A stretch of 64,000 nt of DNA from CAKZQX01 sp034436755 (GCA_034436755.1 DAOTVB010000084.1:13365-77364), one strand, 5' to 3'; positions 25,204 to 34,105 are shown, counted from the stretch's first letter. Notes: generated by a model not told the origin, from the letters alone. Numbers and translations: made by a program.

Positions 25204-26157
25204 ATGATTATGTCTACTTCAACCCTGGCAATTGAAACCGTTGGTCTGTCAAAGTTTTTTGGTCGCCGGTGCGCGGCCCGGGCGATCAACCTGGCAATTC
25301 CCCAGGGAGCCGTGTTTGGCTTTTTAGGCCCTAATGGAGCCGGAAAAACCACGACGATCCGCATGCTGCTCGGCCTGGTGCGCCCGACCAGCGGCAATGG
25401 TCGCATCCTTGGTCACGATATACAGCGTGAGCGGGCCGCCATCCTGCCCTACGTCGGCGCGCTGGTCGAGTCGCCCGCCTTCTACCCCTACCTGTCGGGG
25501 CAGGACAACCTGCGCATCCTGATGCGTACCGCCGGGCAGGAGAACCCGCGCCGCATCGCGCAAGTGCTGGAGCAGGTCGCGCTGACCCACTGCGCCAATG
25601 ACCGCGTCAGAACCTACTCCCTCGGCATGAAGCAGCGCCTGGCAATTGCGGCTGCACTGCTCAACCATCCGCGCATTCTCTTTCTGGATGAGCCGACGAA
25701 TGGACTTGACCCGGCAGGCACGGTGGAAATCCGCCAACTGATCCGGCAACTGGGCAGTGCGGGGCATACGATCTTTCTCTCCAGCCATCAGTTGCACGAG
25801 GTTGAGCAGGTCTGTACCGACGTGGCGATTATCAACCGGGGGCAGATGATCACCCAGGGCCGCGTCACCGACCTGACGCGCGAAGGTGCGGCGCTCCTGG
25901 TTGTGGCCGAGCCGCTGGCCCTGCTGCAGGTGGTCGCCGAACGTTTTGGCGTGCAGCCCCAGGTGCTGGACGCACGCACAGCCCGCTTGCCGCTGGCGGC
26001 GGAGCAGATCCCGAAGCTGGTTGCCGCGCTGGTCAACGCCGGAGCGGAGGTGCATCAGGTGACGCCGCAGCACTCAACGCTGGAGCAGCGGTTTCTCGAG
26101 TTGACCGCTACCGACACTGGAGCGCCAACCACACCCGACCAACCGGCGCACCGATAA
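25204..26157 (+). CDS. ABC transporter ATP-binding protein
   Basis: A 317-residue ATPase of the BcrA/drug-export (ABC-2) type. It powers the membrane subunit encoded next. Walker A GPNGAGKTT, the Q loop region, signature YSLGMKQRLA, Walker B ILFLDEPTNGLD and the switch His (LSSHQLHEVEQ) are all intact. The C-terminal tail after residue 220 is the usual extension of this class. ATG 25204 or 25210 is the likely start; the upstream extension has no homology. Four genes follow a logical order of ATPase, permease, histidine kinase, response regulator, typical of antimicrobial-peptide sensing and export modules. Confidence 0.9.
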   Translation: MIMSTSTLAIETVGLSKFFGRRCAARAINLAIPQGAVFGFLGPNGAGKTTTIRMLLGLVRPTSGNGRILGHDIQRERAAILPYVGALVESPAFYPYLSGQDNLRILMRTAGQENPRRIAQVLEQVALTHCANDRVRTYSLGMKQRLAIAAALLNHPRILFLDEPTNGLDPAGTVEIRQLIRQLGSAGHTIFLSSHQLHEVEQVCTDVAIINRGQMITQGRVTDLTREGAALLVVAEPLALLQVVAERFGVQPQVLDARTARLPLAAEQIPKLVAALVNAGAEVHQVTPQHSTLEQRFLELTATDTGAPTTPDQPAHR

Positions 26158-26158
26158 T

Positions 26159-26450
26159 GCCCACCGCGTAACGCATGTAATGAACATGCGTTACGCGGTG
26201 GGCGTTTGGACCACGAACGCCGCGAAATGAGCGAAAAACGCGAAACGGCCAATGCTGATAGGTATCAGACGATCCCGCGTTTGACGGGGGTTACTGCCTC
26301 CGGCAGGGCGGAAGAAACTTAATCTTTTTCACAAAAAAATTTACAACGTAAATTTTTTTGTGAAAAAGGAAAAACGTACCATGCTGCCGCAGGCGAATCG
26401 GGTTTCTATCGGGTCAAACATCCGGTTTGAACACCCACCGCGTAACGCGT
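26159..26450. repeat. Palindrome-core repeat, copy C (inverted), inside the ABC operon
   Basis: It begins 2 bp after the ATPase stop with a perfect 20-bp hairpin (26159-26178 with 26184-26203, loop AATGA). It then carries the modules in reverse order: CTTCCGCCCTGCCGGAGGCG as its complement (about 26293-26313), a perfect 21-bp A+T hairpin (26324-26344 with 26348-26368, loop AAC), the complement of GCCTGCGGCAGCATGGTAC, and CACCGCGTAACGCGTG at 26435-26450. Either end could impede transcription between ATPase and permease. Confidence 0.9.
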
Positions 26451-26473
26451 GGAATGAAGAGAAGCACATAGAT

Positions 26474-27238
26474 ATGGTTTCGATGATTCGTGCAGATTTA
26501 TTAAAAATACAAAAGCGCGCAATTGGCTGGGTGATGCTGGCTATCAGTTTCCTGCTCGTCACCCTGATTATGCTGCTCATGTCGCTGCAATCCGGAACCG
26601 CGAGCGAACAACTCACCGGCTTCCCCGGCGGGCTGCTCACCGGACCACAAATTATCGCCGAGTCGCTGGGCACCTTCCTGGTCATCATCTTTAGCGCCAG
26701 CCTGGTCGGCAGCGAGTATCACTACGATACCTGGAAGAATCTGCTGACGCGCTATCCTGGACGCACCGCGTTTATCCTGAGCAAATGGATAACCCTGGCA
26801 ATGGCTATCGGCATTGGTGTTACCTTCCTGGCAATCTGGTCGCAGATTCTGAACTGGCTGATCGGTGTCGAACAGACCCCGGCGATAAGTCTGGGGGCCG
26901 TTCTGCTGGAACTGCTGGTCCATGCGCTCATGCTGCTGGGCAGCGGCACCGTGGCACTGCTGGGAGTTGTGGTCTTTCGCTCCACCTTTGCCGGAATTAT
27001 CACCGGCATTACCTGGCTGATGCTGGATGGCATTGCTGGAGCGGTGACATTCGTGCCCGGTGCGGTCAAGCGGTGCCTCTTCCGGCCTGCCGGGAATAGT
27101 CTGCTGGCCCATATCCAGGGATCGGCTACGGATACGGATTGTGCTGTTCCCTGGCATCTGCTCGTGGTGAGCATGTACCTGGTCATCCCGGTTACCCTGG
27201 CTGCCTGCATCTTTCACCAGCGGGATGTAACCGGTTAG
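26474..27238 (+). CDS. ABC-2 type transporter permease
   Basis: A membrane subunit of about 254 residues with six hydrophobic segments (VMLAISFLLVTLIMLLMSL, FLVIIFSASLVGSEYHYDTW, and others). The SEYHYDTWKNLLTRYPGRT stretch is typical of bacitracin/nisin-type ABC-2 permeases. It partners the ATPase 316 bp upstream, from which it is separated by a repeat element. The frame is open from 26360, but residues upstream are encoded by the repeat. ATG 26474 or 26483 matches where the true protein begins (MVSMIRADLLKIQKRAIGW), after GAGAAG. Confidence 0.85.
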   Translation: MVSMIRADLLKIQKRAIGWVMLAISFLLVTLIMLLMSLQSGTASEQLTGFPGGLLTGPQIIAESLGTFLVIIFSASLVGSEYHYDTWKNLLTRYPGRTAFILSKWITLAMAIGIGVTFLAIWSQILNWLIGVEQTPAISLGAVLLELLVHALMLLGSGTVALLGVVVFRSTFAGIITGITWLMLDGIAGAVTFVPGAVKRCLFRPAGNSLLAHIQGSATDTDCAVPWHLLVVSMYLVIPVTLAACIFHQRDVTG

Positions 27239-27265
27239 CACCAGCCCCTGAGCATTGCCCCGTGC

Positions 27266-27288
27266 CGGCCCTGATCGCGTTATAATAC
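27266..27288 (+). promoter_or_regulatory. -10 box (TATAAT) upstream of the histidine kinase gene
   Basis: Perfect TATAAT at 27283-27288, 20 bp before the kinase start. TTGCCC at 27257 is a poor -35 with 20-bp spacing. It would let the two-component genes be transcribed apart from the transporter. Confidence 0.45.
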
Positions 27289-27308
27289 AGCAACTATAAA
27301 CTGGCCGG

Positions 27309-28937
27309 ATGCGTGAAAAAGAAGCAAGATCAGCTATGCGTCAAACATTGCGCCAGCGTTTTGGCACAATCCGTTGGAAACTCACCGCCTCCTACGCCGC
27401 CGTAACCGTCCTGGTGATGCTGATTATGGAGGCAATTCTGGTGGTTGCACTGGGACTCTACATTACCCGGGTTTTCTTTGTGCCTGAAGAAATTGCCAAG
27501 GCCAGCCGGGATGTGGGCAAACTCTTACAGATCGAGTTTGCGGCCGCTAACCGCAGTGCGGCGGAGCTGGATCGTCAACTGCATGAACTGGTGGAGGTGG
27601 ATGCCGACGACGACCGGCTCTTTCACTTTCAGATCGATATTGATTTTCCGGACGAGGCTCCTGAACAACCCACGACCGGAGAGCGGTCCGACATCCCGGC
27701 GGCCTGGCAGGTGCCGGTCATTACCCTGCTCACCAGCGAGGGGCAGGTGTTGACCTCGACCCTGCATAGCTATACACCCGGTACACCGCTGGTCAGCCTG
27801 GAGCCGCCAGTTGCCGGAGAACTGATTGCCCACGCCGCTGAGGGCATCACTGACACCGAACAGCTCTCCGCGTGGGCCGCGCCGGGCAATCAACTGATTG
27901 GGGTCGCGCCGGTCTTTAACCGCCAGGGTGAGGTTGTCGGCATTGTGTATGCCCGGCTGCAACGCCCACCAGTTAACGACCTGGTCGAGGATATCCCGAC
28001 AATCCTGCTGGTCAGTGCGGTTCCGTTTTTGCTGATCAGCGGGCTGATTGGCCTGGTCTTCGGGCTTTTTGCCGGACGGGACTTTAGCCGCCGGCTCAAG
28101 CGGCTCTCGGAGGCCAGCGCAGCCCTGGCAAGCGGCGATCTTTCGCAGCGGGTGGAGGATGACTCGGTCGATGAAATTGGGCAGTTATCCAGCCAGTTCA
28201 ACACCATGTCCGCGCAACTGGCGGAGAATCTGCGCGCGCTCCGCCTGCTGGCCGACAAGAATGCCCAACTGGCCGATCAGGCGGCGCAACTGGCAACGAT
28301 TGAGGAGCGCAACCGGCTGGCCCGCGAACTGCACGACAGCGTCAGTCAAGATCTCTTCAGCCTGACCATGCTCTCCGCCGCCGCGCGCCGCCTGATTGAG
28401 CGCAAACCGGCGGTTGTTGCCGACCAGCTTACCGAGATCCAGGAGACTTCGCAGCGCGCCCTCCAGGAGACGCGTAGCCTGATCTTGGCGCTGCGCCCCG
28501 CCCTGCTTGATGGCCGGGGGCTTGGCCCCGCACTGCACGACCTGGTATCCGCCGCCCGCGAACGGCAGGGGCTGGATGTAACCATGCAGATCAGCGAAGA
28601 GCGCCATCTGCCACTTGAGCATGAGCAGGCGCTGTTCCGCATTGTGCAGGAGGCGCTGGCAAACGTTGTCCGGCATAGTGGTGTCCGTACGGCGAGCGTC
28701 ACCCTCGGCTACGAAGACACCCAGGTGACACTGACCGTGCGCGACCAGGGGCATGGGTTCGACACCAGCGCGCCCCGCAGTGCCCGTTCAATCGGGCTGA
28801 CAACCATGGCCGAGCGCACAGCAGCACTGGGGGGTTCCTTTGCCATCGAAAGCATTCCCGAACAGGGAACATGTGTCACCGTAAAGCTGCCGGCACCGTT
28901 CCCCGCGCATAAAAAGGAGAATTCCAATGAGTTCTGA
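27309..28937 (+). CDS. Sensor histidine kinase, NarL/LiaS type (HisKA_3)
   Basis: A 542-residue membrane sensor that phosphorylates the response regulator encoded next. It has a first membrane helix (residues 28-54), an extracytoplasmic sensing domain of about 170 residues, a second helix (ILLVSAVPFLLISGLIGLVFG) and a HAMP domain. The H-box is ERNRLARELHDSVSQDLF with H342, and the HATPase domain has NVVRHSG and DQGHGFD. An alternative start is ATG 27336. It overlaps the regulator gene by 11 bp. The context of an ABC exporter suggests it senses a cell-envelope or peptide stress. The extracytoplasmic part is not recognisable. Confidence 0.92.
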   Translation: MREKEARSAMRQTLRQRFGTIRWKLTASYAAVTVLVMLIMEAILVVALGLYITRVFFVPEEIAKASRDVGKLLQIEFAAANRSAAELDRQLHELVEVDADDDRLFHFQIDIDFPDEAPEQPTTGERSDIPAAWQVPVITLLTSEGQVLTSTLHSYTPGTPLVSLEPPVAGELIAHAAEGITDTEQLSAWAAPGNQLIGVAPVFNRQGEVVGIVYARLQRPPVNDLVEDIPTILLVSAVPFLLISGLIGLVFGLFAGRDFSRRLKRLSEASAALASGDLSQRVEDDSVDEIGQLSSQFNTMSAQLAENLRALRLLADKNAQLADQAAQLATIEERNRLARELHDSVSQDLFSLTMLSAAARRLIERKPAVVADQLTEIQETSQRALQETRSLILALRPALLDGRGLGPALHDLVSAARERQGLDVTMQISEERHLPLEHEQALFRIVQEALANVVRHSGVRTASVTLGYEDTQVTLTVRDQGHGFDTSAPRSARSIGLTTMAERTAALGGSFAIESIPEQGTCVTVKLPAPFPAHKKENSNEF

Positions 28938-29589
28938 AATAGCTCGCGTTCTACTGGTTGATGATCACGCCGTCGTGCGGCGGGGGCTGAGTGCCTTCCT
29001 GATGACCTACGAGGAGATTGATGTCGTTGGGGAAGCCGCCAGCGGTACCGAAGGGATCGAACTGGTGAAGCAGTTTCTCCCGGACGTGGTACTGATGGAT
29101 CTGGTCATGCCCGAGATGGACGGCATCGAGGCGACGCGGCGCATCCGGCAGATCAGCCCCAGCACGCAGGTCATTGTGCTGACCAGTTATAGCGAGGATG
29201 AACGAATCTTCCCGGCAATCAAAGCAGGCGCGCTCTCCTACCTGCTCAAAGATGTCGGCCCGGATGAACTGGTACGGGCGATCAAAGCGGCCCGCCGGGG
29301 CGAAGCCACGCTGCACCCGGCCGTCGCCGGACGACTCATGCATGAATTGACCGCTGCCCGCACCTCACCCCTTGACGAGTTAACCGACCGCGAGCGCGAA
29401 GTGCTGACCTGTATTGCGCGGGGAATGAGCAATGCCGAAATTGCCAACTATCTCACCATCGGTGAACGCACCGTGAAGACCCACGTCAGCAATATCCTGT
29501 CAAAGCTCCATCTGCAAGATCGGACTCAGGCGGCGCTGCTGGCACTGCGCGAGCGGCTGGTCTCGCTGGACACGCCACCCGAGCGGTGA
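28927..29589 (+). CDS. Response regulator, NarL/LuxR family
   Basis: A 220-residue DNA-binding regulator with a receiver domain (acidic D12 and D13, phosphoacceptor D58 in VVLMDLVMPEMDG, switch T85/K108 region LTSY and LLKD) and a LuxR-type helix-turn-helix (LTDREREVLTCIARGMSNAEIANYLTIGERTVKTHVSNILSKL). All key residues are present. It follows the histidine kinase with an 11-bp overlap, so the two are translationally coupled. Likely target is the transporter operon upstream. Confidence 0.93.
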   Translation: MSSEIARVLLVDDHAVVRRGLSAFLMTYEEIDVVGEAASGTEGIELVKQFLPDVVLMDLVMPEMDGIEATRRIRQISPSTQVIVLTSYSEDERIFPAIKAGALSYLLKDVGPDELVRAIKAARRGEATLHPAVAGRLMHELTAARTSPLDELTDREREVLTCIARGMSNAEIANYLTIGERTVKTHVSNILSKLHLQDRTQAALLALRERLVSLDTPPER

Positions 29590-29623
29590 CGCCAGACTCT
29601 AACAGATCTTCTATATTTGCCGG

Positions 29624-29653
29624 TTGTCACAACCAGAACACATGGTGTACAAT
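29624..29653 (+). promoter_or_regulatory. Promoter of the FmdB-like gene
   Basis: TTGTCA (29624-29629), 18-bp spacer, TACAAT (29648-29653); both boxes match sigma-70 at five of six positions. Start of RNA near 29660 leaves a 50-nt leader to ATG 29711. Confidence 0.6.
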
Positions 29654-29710
29654 AGGGGTAGAGACAAAGCGTACCAAAAATAAAAGCGTTACGAGGAGGT
29701 TGAGAAAAGT

Positions 29711-30022
29711 ATGCCGACCTACGTCTATGCGTGCGATACCTGCGGAAAGCAGTTCGAACAGTTCCAGAGCTTCAAAGACGCACCGCTGCAGACCTGCCCG
29801 TGTGAGCAGTGCAGTGGGGCTGTCCGCCGGGTCTTTCAGCCGGTAGGTATCGTGTTCAAGGGATCGGGCTGGTATATCACTGATAATCGTACATCGACCG
29901 ATACGAGTACGAGTAGCAAGACAAGTGATAAGGGCGATAAGAGTGAGACATCAAGCGAGACCACTGCGTCAAGCGAAACGACAGCGTCAAGCAAAACGAC
30001 AGCGTCATCGTCTGACTCCTGA
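29711..30022 (+). CDS. FmdB-family zinc-ribbon protein with Ser/Thr tail
   Basis: A 103-residue protein. Residues 1-45 are an FmdB-type zinc ribbon: MPTYVYACDTCGKQFEQFQSF, then a second cysteine pair in TCPCEQC, and VFQPVGIVFKGSGWYITD. This family was first seen as a regulator near formamidase and is widespread in bacteria; its function is poorly known. The tail of about 50 residues is nearly all Ser, Thr, Lys and Asp and repeats ETTASS, which looks disordered. The AGGAGG site lies before ATG 29711. It is monocistronic with its own promoter and a hairpin after the stop. Confidence 0.88.
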   Translation: MPTYVYACDTCGKQFEQFQSFKDAPLQTCPCEQCSGAVRRVFQPVGIVFKGSGWYITDNRTSTDTSTSSKTSDKGDKSETSSETTASSETTASSKTTASSSDS

Positions 30023-30044
30023 CACCTGGAGTGTGTATCGGCAT

Positions 30045-30067
30045 GCCGCCCATGAAGGTTGGGCGGC
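30045..30067 (+). terminator. Terminator-like hairpin after the FmdB-like gene
   Basis: GCCGCCCA (30045-30052) pairs with TGGGCGGC (30060-30067), 7-nt loop, followed by GTTCTTCC, a weak T tract. Confidence 0.6.
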
Positions 30068-30140
30068 GTTCTTCCAACGAATGCGAATGGTGACAACCTC
30101 CCTGCGGTTTTATCGCAGCGTGGTCTGTACGGTGTGTTGT

Positions 30141-30186
30141 ACCTGTACGTCGGGGTACTGTCGTTGACGGTACCCCGCATACAGGT
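30141..30186 (+). promoter_or_regulatory. Extended hairpin in the cysE leader
   Basis: ACCTGTA (30141-30147) pairs with TACAGGT (30180-30186), and GGGGTACTGTC (30152-30162) pairs with GACGGTACCCC (30166-30176) with one wobble around a GTT loop. It ends 58 bp before the cysE start. It could be an attenuator or operator. It has no T tract, and I see no known riboswitch motif. Confidence 0.45.
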
Positions 30187-30244
30187 ACCCATGAACATAC
30201 TGTTACAGGCCCGCACAGCGTAAGATCATCAGGGAGGTTTTTGT

Positions 30245-31003
30245 ATGTCTATCTCCTCAGCTCTGAAAACCGTGCGTGATGATATCCGCGCCGCACTGAT
30301 CAATGATCCAGCGGCGCAAAATCTGGCCGAGGTGTTGCTCTACCCCGGTCTGCACGCAATTATCAGTCATCGCCTGACACATGCGCTCTGGCGGCGGGGT
30401 ATCCCCTTTTTGCCCCGGCTGATCTCGCAGATGACCCGCTTCCTGACCGGCATTGAGATTCACCCTGGCGCGCGCATTGGTCGTGGCTTTTTTATCGACC
30501 ACGGCATGGGCGTTGTGGTTGGCGAGACAACCGAGATTGGGGACTGGGTCACACTTTACCAGGGGGTGACGCTCGGCGGTACCGGCAAACAGCGCGGGAA
30601 GCGCCACCCGACGCTCGAAGATCACGCGGTGATTGGCGTTGGTGCGAGTGTGCTGGGCGCGATTACCATTGGTCAGAGCGCGCGGGTTGGCGGCGGGGCC
30701 GTGGTGGTCAAGGATGTTCCGCCCCACGCGACGGCGGTTGGCGTACCCGCCCGCATTGTCGCCACCCGCGACCCGTACACCGGCGCAACCCGCCGGGTGG
30801 AACGCCTGCCCGACCCGGAAGGTGAAATGCTGCGCAACCTGCACGACAAAGTATTGGAACTGGAAGGTCGGTTGGGTGAACTGGAAGAGACGACCAATCA
30901 CCACCATATGGAACACCATATGACCCTCTCCGCCAGCCTGTGGGCCATCCTGGATGAGCAGCGCAACAGCGAAGAGGAGTACCGGCTGGGCGAGGGGATT
31001 TAA
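30245..31003 (+). CDS. cysE: Serine O-acetyltransferase
   Basis: Transfers an acetyl group from acetyl-CoA to serine, the first step of cysteine synthesis (EC 2.3.1.30). It has an N-terminal helical domain (MSISSALKTVRDDIRAALINDPA) followed by a left-handed beta helix of hexapeptide repeats (IEIHPGARIGRGFFIDHGMGVVVGETTEIG). The catalytic Asp-His pair sits in FIDHGMG, and the acetyl-CoA loop is GVTLGGTGKQRGKRHPTL. The C-terminal tail (residues 190-252) is acidic and His-rich, longer than the short bacterial type. ATG 30245 has AGGGAGG. The Uma2 gene and cysS follow in the same direction, so cysteine supply and Cys-tRNA charging lie together. Confidence 0.93.
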   Translation: MSISSALKTVRDDIRAALINDPAAQNLAEVLLYPGLHAIISHRLTHALWRRGIPFLPRLISQMTRFLTGIEIHPGARIGRGFFIDHGMGVVVGETTEIGDWVTLYQGVTLGGTGKQRGKRHPTLEDHAVIGVGASVLGAITIGQSARVGGGAVVVKDVPPHATAVGVPARIVATRDPYTGATRRVERLPDPEGEMLRNLHDKVLELEGRLGELEETTNHHHMEHHMTLSASLWAILDEQRNSEEEYRLGEGI

Positions 31004-31039
31004 CCGCGAGTGTACATGCATACCGAGAGGGGTTGCACG

Positions 31040-31615
31040 ATGACGGTAGCCGTAGCACCCGAGCAACATGCAGCAGTTGAGACAAAGTTGACGGTAGCAG
31101 ATCTGGCACAGATTGCTGACCCGGAGCAACTCTACGATCTAGTGAATGGAGAGCTTCTGGCAATGCCACGACCGAAGTATCGGCATGGCTGTGGAGCAGT
31201 CAGGTTATCCACGCTCATTGGCAATTATGCCGATACGCACAATCTGGGCGATGTTGTCACCGAAACCGGCTTTATTCTGGCATGCAACCCGGATGTGGTG
31301 CGTGGTCCCGACCTGGCTTTCATTGCCGCCGCACGCGTGCCGGAGGAGAGCGAGTGGGATAACTATTTCGCCGGCGCGCCGGATCTGGCGGTCGAGATTG
31401 TGTCACCGAGTGATAATGCGCTTGACCTGCGCACGAAGATCGGGCAATATCTGGCTGCCGGTATGCACCTGATCTGGGTCGTTTATCCGACGCTTAAACT
31501 GATAGATATCTATCGCGCTGACAAGACTGCTACCGTGCTGCATGCTGCCGATACACTGGATGGGGAAACACTGCTGCCGGGATTGCATATCCCGGTTGCG
31601 GCAATTTTTGCGTAA
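31040..31615 (+). CDS. Uma2 family (DUF820) PD-(D/E)XK nuclease-like protein
   Basis: A 191-residue Uma2 protein lying between cysE and cysS. Core residues are PDLAFI (Asp), LAVEIVSPSD (Glu) and LRTKIGQYLAAGMHLIWVVYP (Lys), so the nuclease-like triad is complete. It has no coiled-coil tail, unlike the copy at 4737. I start at ATG 31040, preceded by GAGGGG; an earlier ATG at 31010 is also in frame. Its presence inside a cysteine operon probably reflects insertion, not a related role. Confidence 0.85.
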   Translation: MTVAVAPEQHAAVETKLTVADLAQIADPEQLYDLVNGELLAMPRPKYRHGCGAVRLSTLIGNYADTHNLGDVVTETGFILACNPDVVRGPDLAFIAAARVPEESEWDNYFAGAPDLAVEIVSPSDNALDLRTKIGQYLAAGMHLIWVVYPTLKLIDIYRADKTATVLHAADTLDGETLLPGLHIPVAAIFA

Positions 31616-31639
31616 ATCTGCTGCTGGTTTGAGGATCAC

Positions 31640-33055
31640 ATGTCTGTTAAAATTTACAACACACTGACGCGCCGCGTCGATCCGCTGGAAACAATTGAAC
31701 CCGATACTGTCCGTATGTATGTCTGCGGGGTCACGGTCTATGATGATGCCCATATCGGCCACGCAATGTCGGCAATTGCTTTTGACAATGTGCGCCGATA
31801 CCTGGAGTGGCGTGGCTACCGGGTGATGCATGTTGTCAACTTTACCGATGTAGACGATAAAATTATCGCGCGGGCCAATACCCTGGGACGTGAACCGCAG
31901 GAGCTGGCCGAGAGCTACATTGATGCTTTTATGGAGCAACTGACGGCTCTGAATGTCCTTCCGGCGACGGTCTATCCACGCGCCACCCAGACCATGCCGG
32001 AGATTATTGCCTTCATCCAGGGATTGATCGACCAGGGCCATGCCTACCCCGCCGCGGGCGATGTCTACTTCCGCGTCCGTAGCGACCCGGACTATGGCAA
32101 GCTATCCGGTCGCAGCCTGGAAGATATGTTGAGCGGCACCCGCTTCGAGGTTGATCCGCGCAAAGAGTCACCGGCTGATTTTGCCCTCTGGAAAGCGGCC
32201 AAGGCGGGGGAACCGGCCTGGCCCAGCCCCTGGGGTGAAGGGCGGCCCGGCTGGCATATTGAGTGTAGCGCCATGAACCTCAAACACCTGGGGGAACAGA
32301 TCGATATTCATGGTGGCGGCACCGACCTGATCTTCCCGCACCACGAGAATGAGATTGCCCAGAGCGAGAGCCTGACCCACAAATCGTTTGCGCGCTTCTG
32401 GATGCATAACGGCATGCTGCAACTGCTCAACCCGGAGACGCGCCAGATCGAGAAGATGTCTAAATCGCTGGGCAACGTGGTTTCGATTGACGACTTCCTG
32501 GGTCAGTATGATGCGGATGTTTTCCGGCTGATTGTGCTCAACAGCCACTACCGCAGCCCGCTGACCTACAATGCGGATATTGCCGCCGAGAATGCGCGCA
32601 AACTGGAGCGCCTGCGCGGTGCGCTGCTGCCCGCCACCGGCACGCTGACCACAGGTGAAGCGGTTGCAGAACTGGCAACGGCGGTCGAAAATGCCCGTAA
32701 GAAGTTTATCGCCACCATGGACGATGATTTTAACACGGCAGGCGCCCTGGCAGCGCTCTTCGATCTGGTGCGGGCGATCAACTCGGCCCGCGATGCCGGG
32801 ATCAGCGGCGAGCCGTTTGATACGGCGCAGGCCGCGCTGCGTGAACTGGCGGGCGTGCTGGGGTTGCGCCTGGAGGCGCAGCCGGAAGCGGCCCACGATG
32901 CAGCGCCCTTTATCGAACTGCTGATCGAGACGCGGGCCGCACTGCGCAAGGCCAAGCAGTTTGACCTGGCCGACAACATCCGCAACCGTCTGACCGATCT
33001 GGGGGTTACGCTGGAAGATAGCCCCCAGGGTACGCGCTGGAAATTTAACCGTTAA
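31640..33055 (+). CDS. cysS: Cysteinyl-tRNA synthetase
   Basis: Charges tRNA-Cys in translation. A 471-residue class I synthetase. It has the zinc ligand C29 in YVCGVTVYD, the HIGH motif at 38-41 (AHIGHA), and KMSKS at 272-276 (KMSKSLGN). WHIECSAMN and HGGGTDLIFPHHENE provide further zinc and active-site residues. Length and order are standard. ATG 31640 follows GAGGAT. fabI follows 35 bp later, so cysE, uma2, cysS and fabI may be co-transcribed. Confidence 0.97.
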   Translation: MSVKIYNTLTRRVDPLETIEPDTVRMYVCGVTVYDDAHIGHAMSAIAFDNVRRYLEWRGYRVMHVVNFTDVDDKIIARANTLGREPQELAESYIDAFMEQLTALNVLPATVYPRATQTMPEIIAFIQGLIDQGHAYPAAGDVYFRVRSDPDYGKLSGRSLEDMLSGTRFEVDPRKESPADFALWKAAKAGEPAWPSPWGEGRPGWHIECSAMNLKHLGEQIDIHGGGTDLIFPHHENEIAQSESLTHKSFARFWMHNGMLQLLNPETRQIEKMSKSLGNVVSIDDFLGQYDADVFRLIVLNSHYRSPLTYNADIAAENARKLERLRGALLPATGTLTTGEAVAELATAVENARKKFIATMDDDFNTAGALAALFDLVRAINSARDAGISGEPFDTAQAALRELAGVLGLRLEAQPEAAHDAAPFIELLIETRAALRKAKQFDLADNIRNRLTDLGVTLEDSPQGTRWKFNR

Positions 33056-33090
33056 CAACTTTCACACCTTGCAGAAAGAGGACAGCAGCG

Positions 33091-33861
33091 ATGTCACTGG
33101 TTACGCTTGAGGGCAAGAAAGGTCTGATCGTCGGGATCGCCAACGAACATAGCATCGCATATGGATGCGCCAAAATATTTCACGCAATGGGGGCGGAACT
33201 GGCAATTACCTACCTCGGCCCACGCGCCGAATCCTACGTTCGCCCCCTGGCGGAAGCCCTGGATAGCCCGATCATTGTGCCCTGTGATGTCCGCGAACCA
33301 GGGCAACTGGAGGCGGTATTTACACGGATTACTCAGCAGTGGGGCCAACTCGACTTCCTGCTGCACTCAATTGCCTTTGCCCCCCGCGAAGATCTGCACG
33401 GGCGTGTAGTCGATTGCTCGCAAGAGGGTTTTGCCCTGGCGATGGATGTCTCGGTCCACTCGTTTATTCGGATGACGCGGCTGGCCGAGCCGCTGATGTC
33501 CAACGGCGGCGCGCTGCTGACTGTAACATTTTATGGATCGGAAAAGGTTGTTGAGCACTACAACCTGATGGGGCCAGTCAAAGCTGCGCTGGAGAGTGTG
33601 GTGCGCTCGATGGCCGCCGAACTGGGCCCGACGCATATTCGCATCAACGCCGTATCGCCCGGCCCGATTAAAACCCGCGCCGCTTCCGGGATTGATCGTT
33701 TTGACGAGTTGATGGAACAGACAACTTCACGCACTCCGCAGCGCCAACTGGTCAGCATTGAGGATGTCGGGAGCATGGCCGCGTTTCTGGTGAGCGATGC
33801 CGCCGCCGCCATCACGGGTGGTGTTCACTATGTTGATGGCGGCTACCATATCGTCGGCTGA
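33091..33861 (+). CDS. fabI: Enoyl-[acyl-carrier-protein] reductase (NADH), FabI type
   Basis: Reduces the enoyl-ACP double bond in the last step of each fatty-acid elongation cycle (EC 1.3.1.9). A 256-residue short-chain dehydrogenase-fold protein with the FabI cofactor motif GIANEHSIAYG and the active-site triad Y148, Y157 and K164 (TFYGSEKVVEHYNLMGPVKAALE). The spacing Y-x8-Y-x6-K is close to the FabI pattern and distinguishes it from FabV or InhA-like proteins. NAVSPGPIKT and DGGYHIVG are typical. The stop lies 31 bp before a repeat. Soluble cytoplasmic tetramer expected. Confidence 0.95.
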   Translation: MSLVTLEGKKGLIVGIANEHSIAYGCAKIFHAMGAELAITYLGPRAESYVRPLAEALDSPIIVPCDVREPGQLEAVFTRITQQWGQLDFLLHSIAFAPREDLHGRVVDCSQEGFALAMDVSVHSFIRMTRLAEPLMSNGGALLTVTFYGSEKVVEHYNLMGPVKAALESVVRSMAAELGPTHIRINAVSPGPIKTRAASGIDRFDELMEQTTSRTPQRQLVSIEDVGSMAAFLVSDAAAAITGGVHYVDGGYHIVG

Positions 33862-33891
33862 TCGGCCGACCGCGTGACGCATGTAAATGAC

Positions 33892-34105
33892 AGGACTTAC
33901 GCGGTGCGCGTTCAAATGAGACATCAACTCCTGTGAATGTCGTCTTCACCGGCGGCAGCATGATACGCTTGTTATCTTTTTCGTAAAAAATTTGCACATA
34001 GTGCAAATTTTTTACGAAAAAGAATGGTTTCTTCCGCCCTGCCGGAGGCGAGTCGGGCCGTTTATCCAGGCAAATGCCGGGCTTGGAACCGAGCGCGTAA
34101 GTCGT
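33892..34105. repeat. Palindrome-core repeat, copy D
   Basis: From AGGACTTACGCGGTGCGCG to GAGCGCGTAAGTCGTG. The left module is diverged (CGGCGGCAGCATGATAC). A perfect 22-bp hairpin follows (33976-33997 with 34001-34022, loop ATA), then the right module CTTCCGCCCTGCCGGAGGCG. The stem has CGT/ACG where copy A has CAC/GTG, changed on both arms. Confidence 0.88.
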
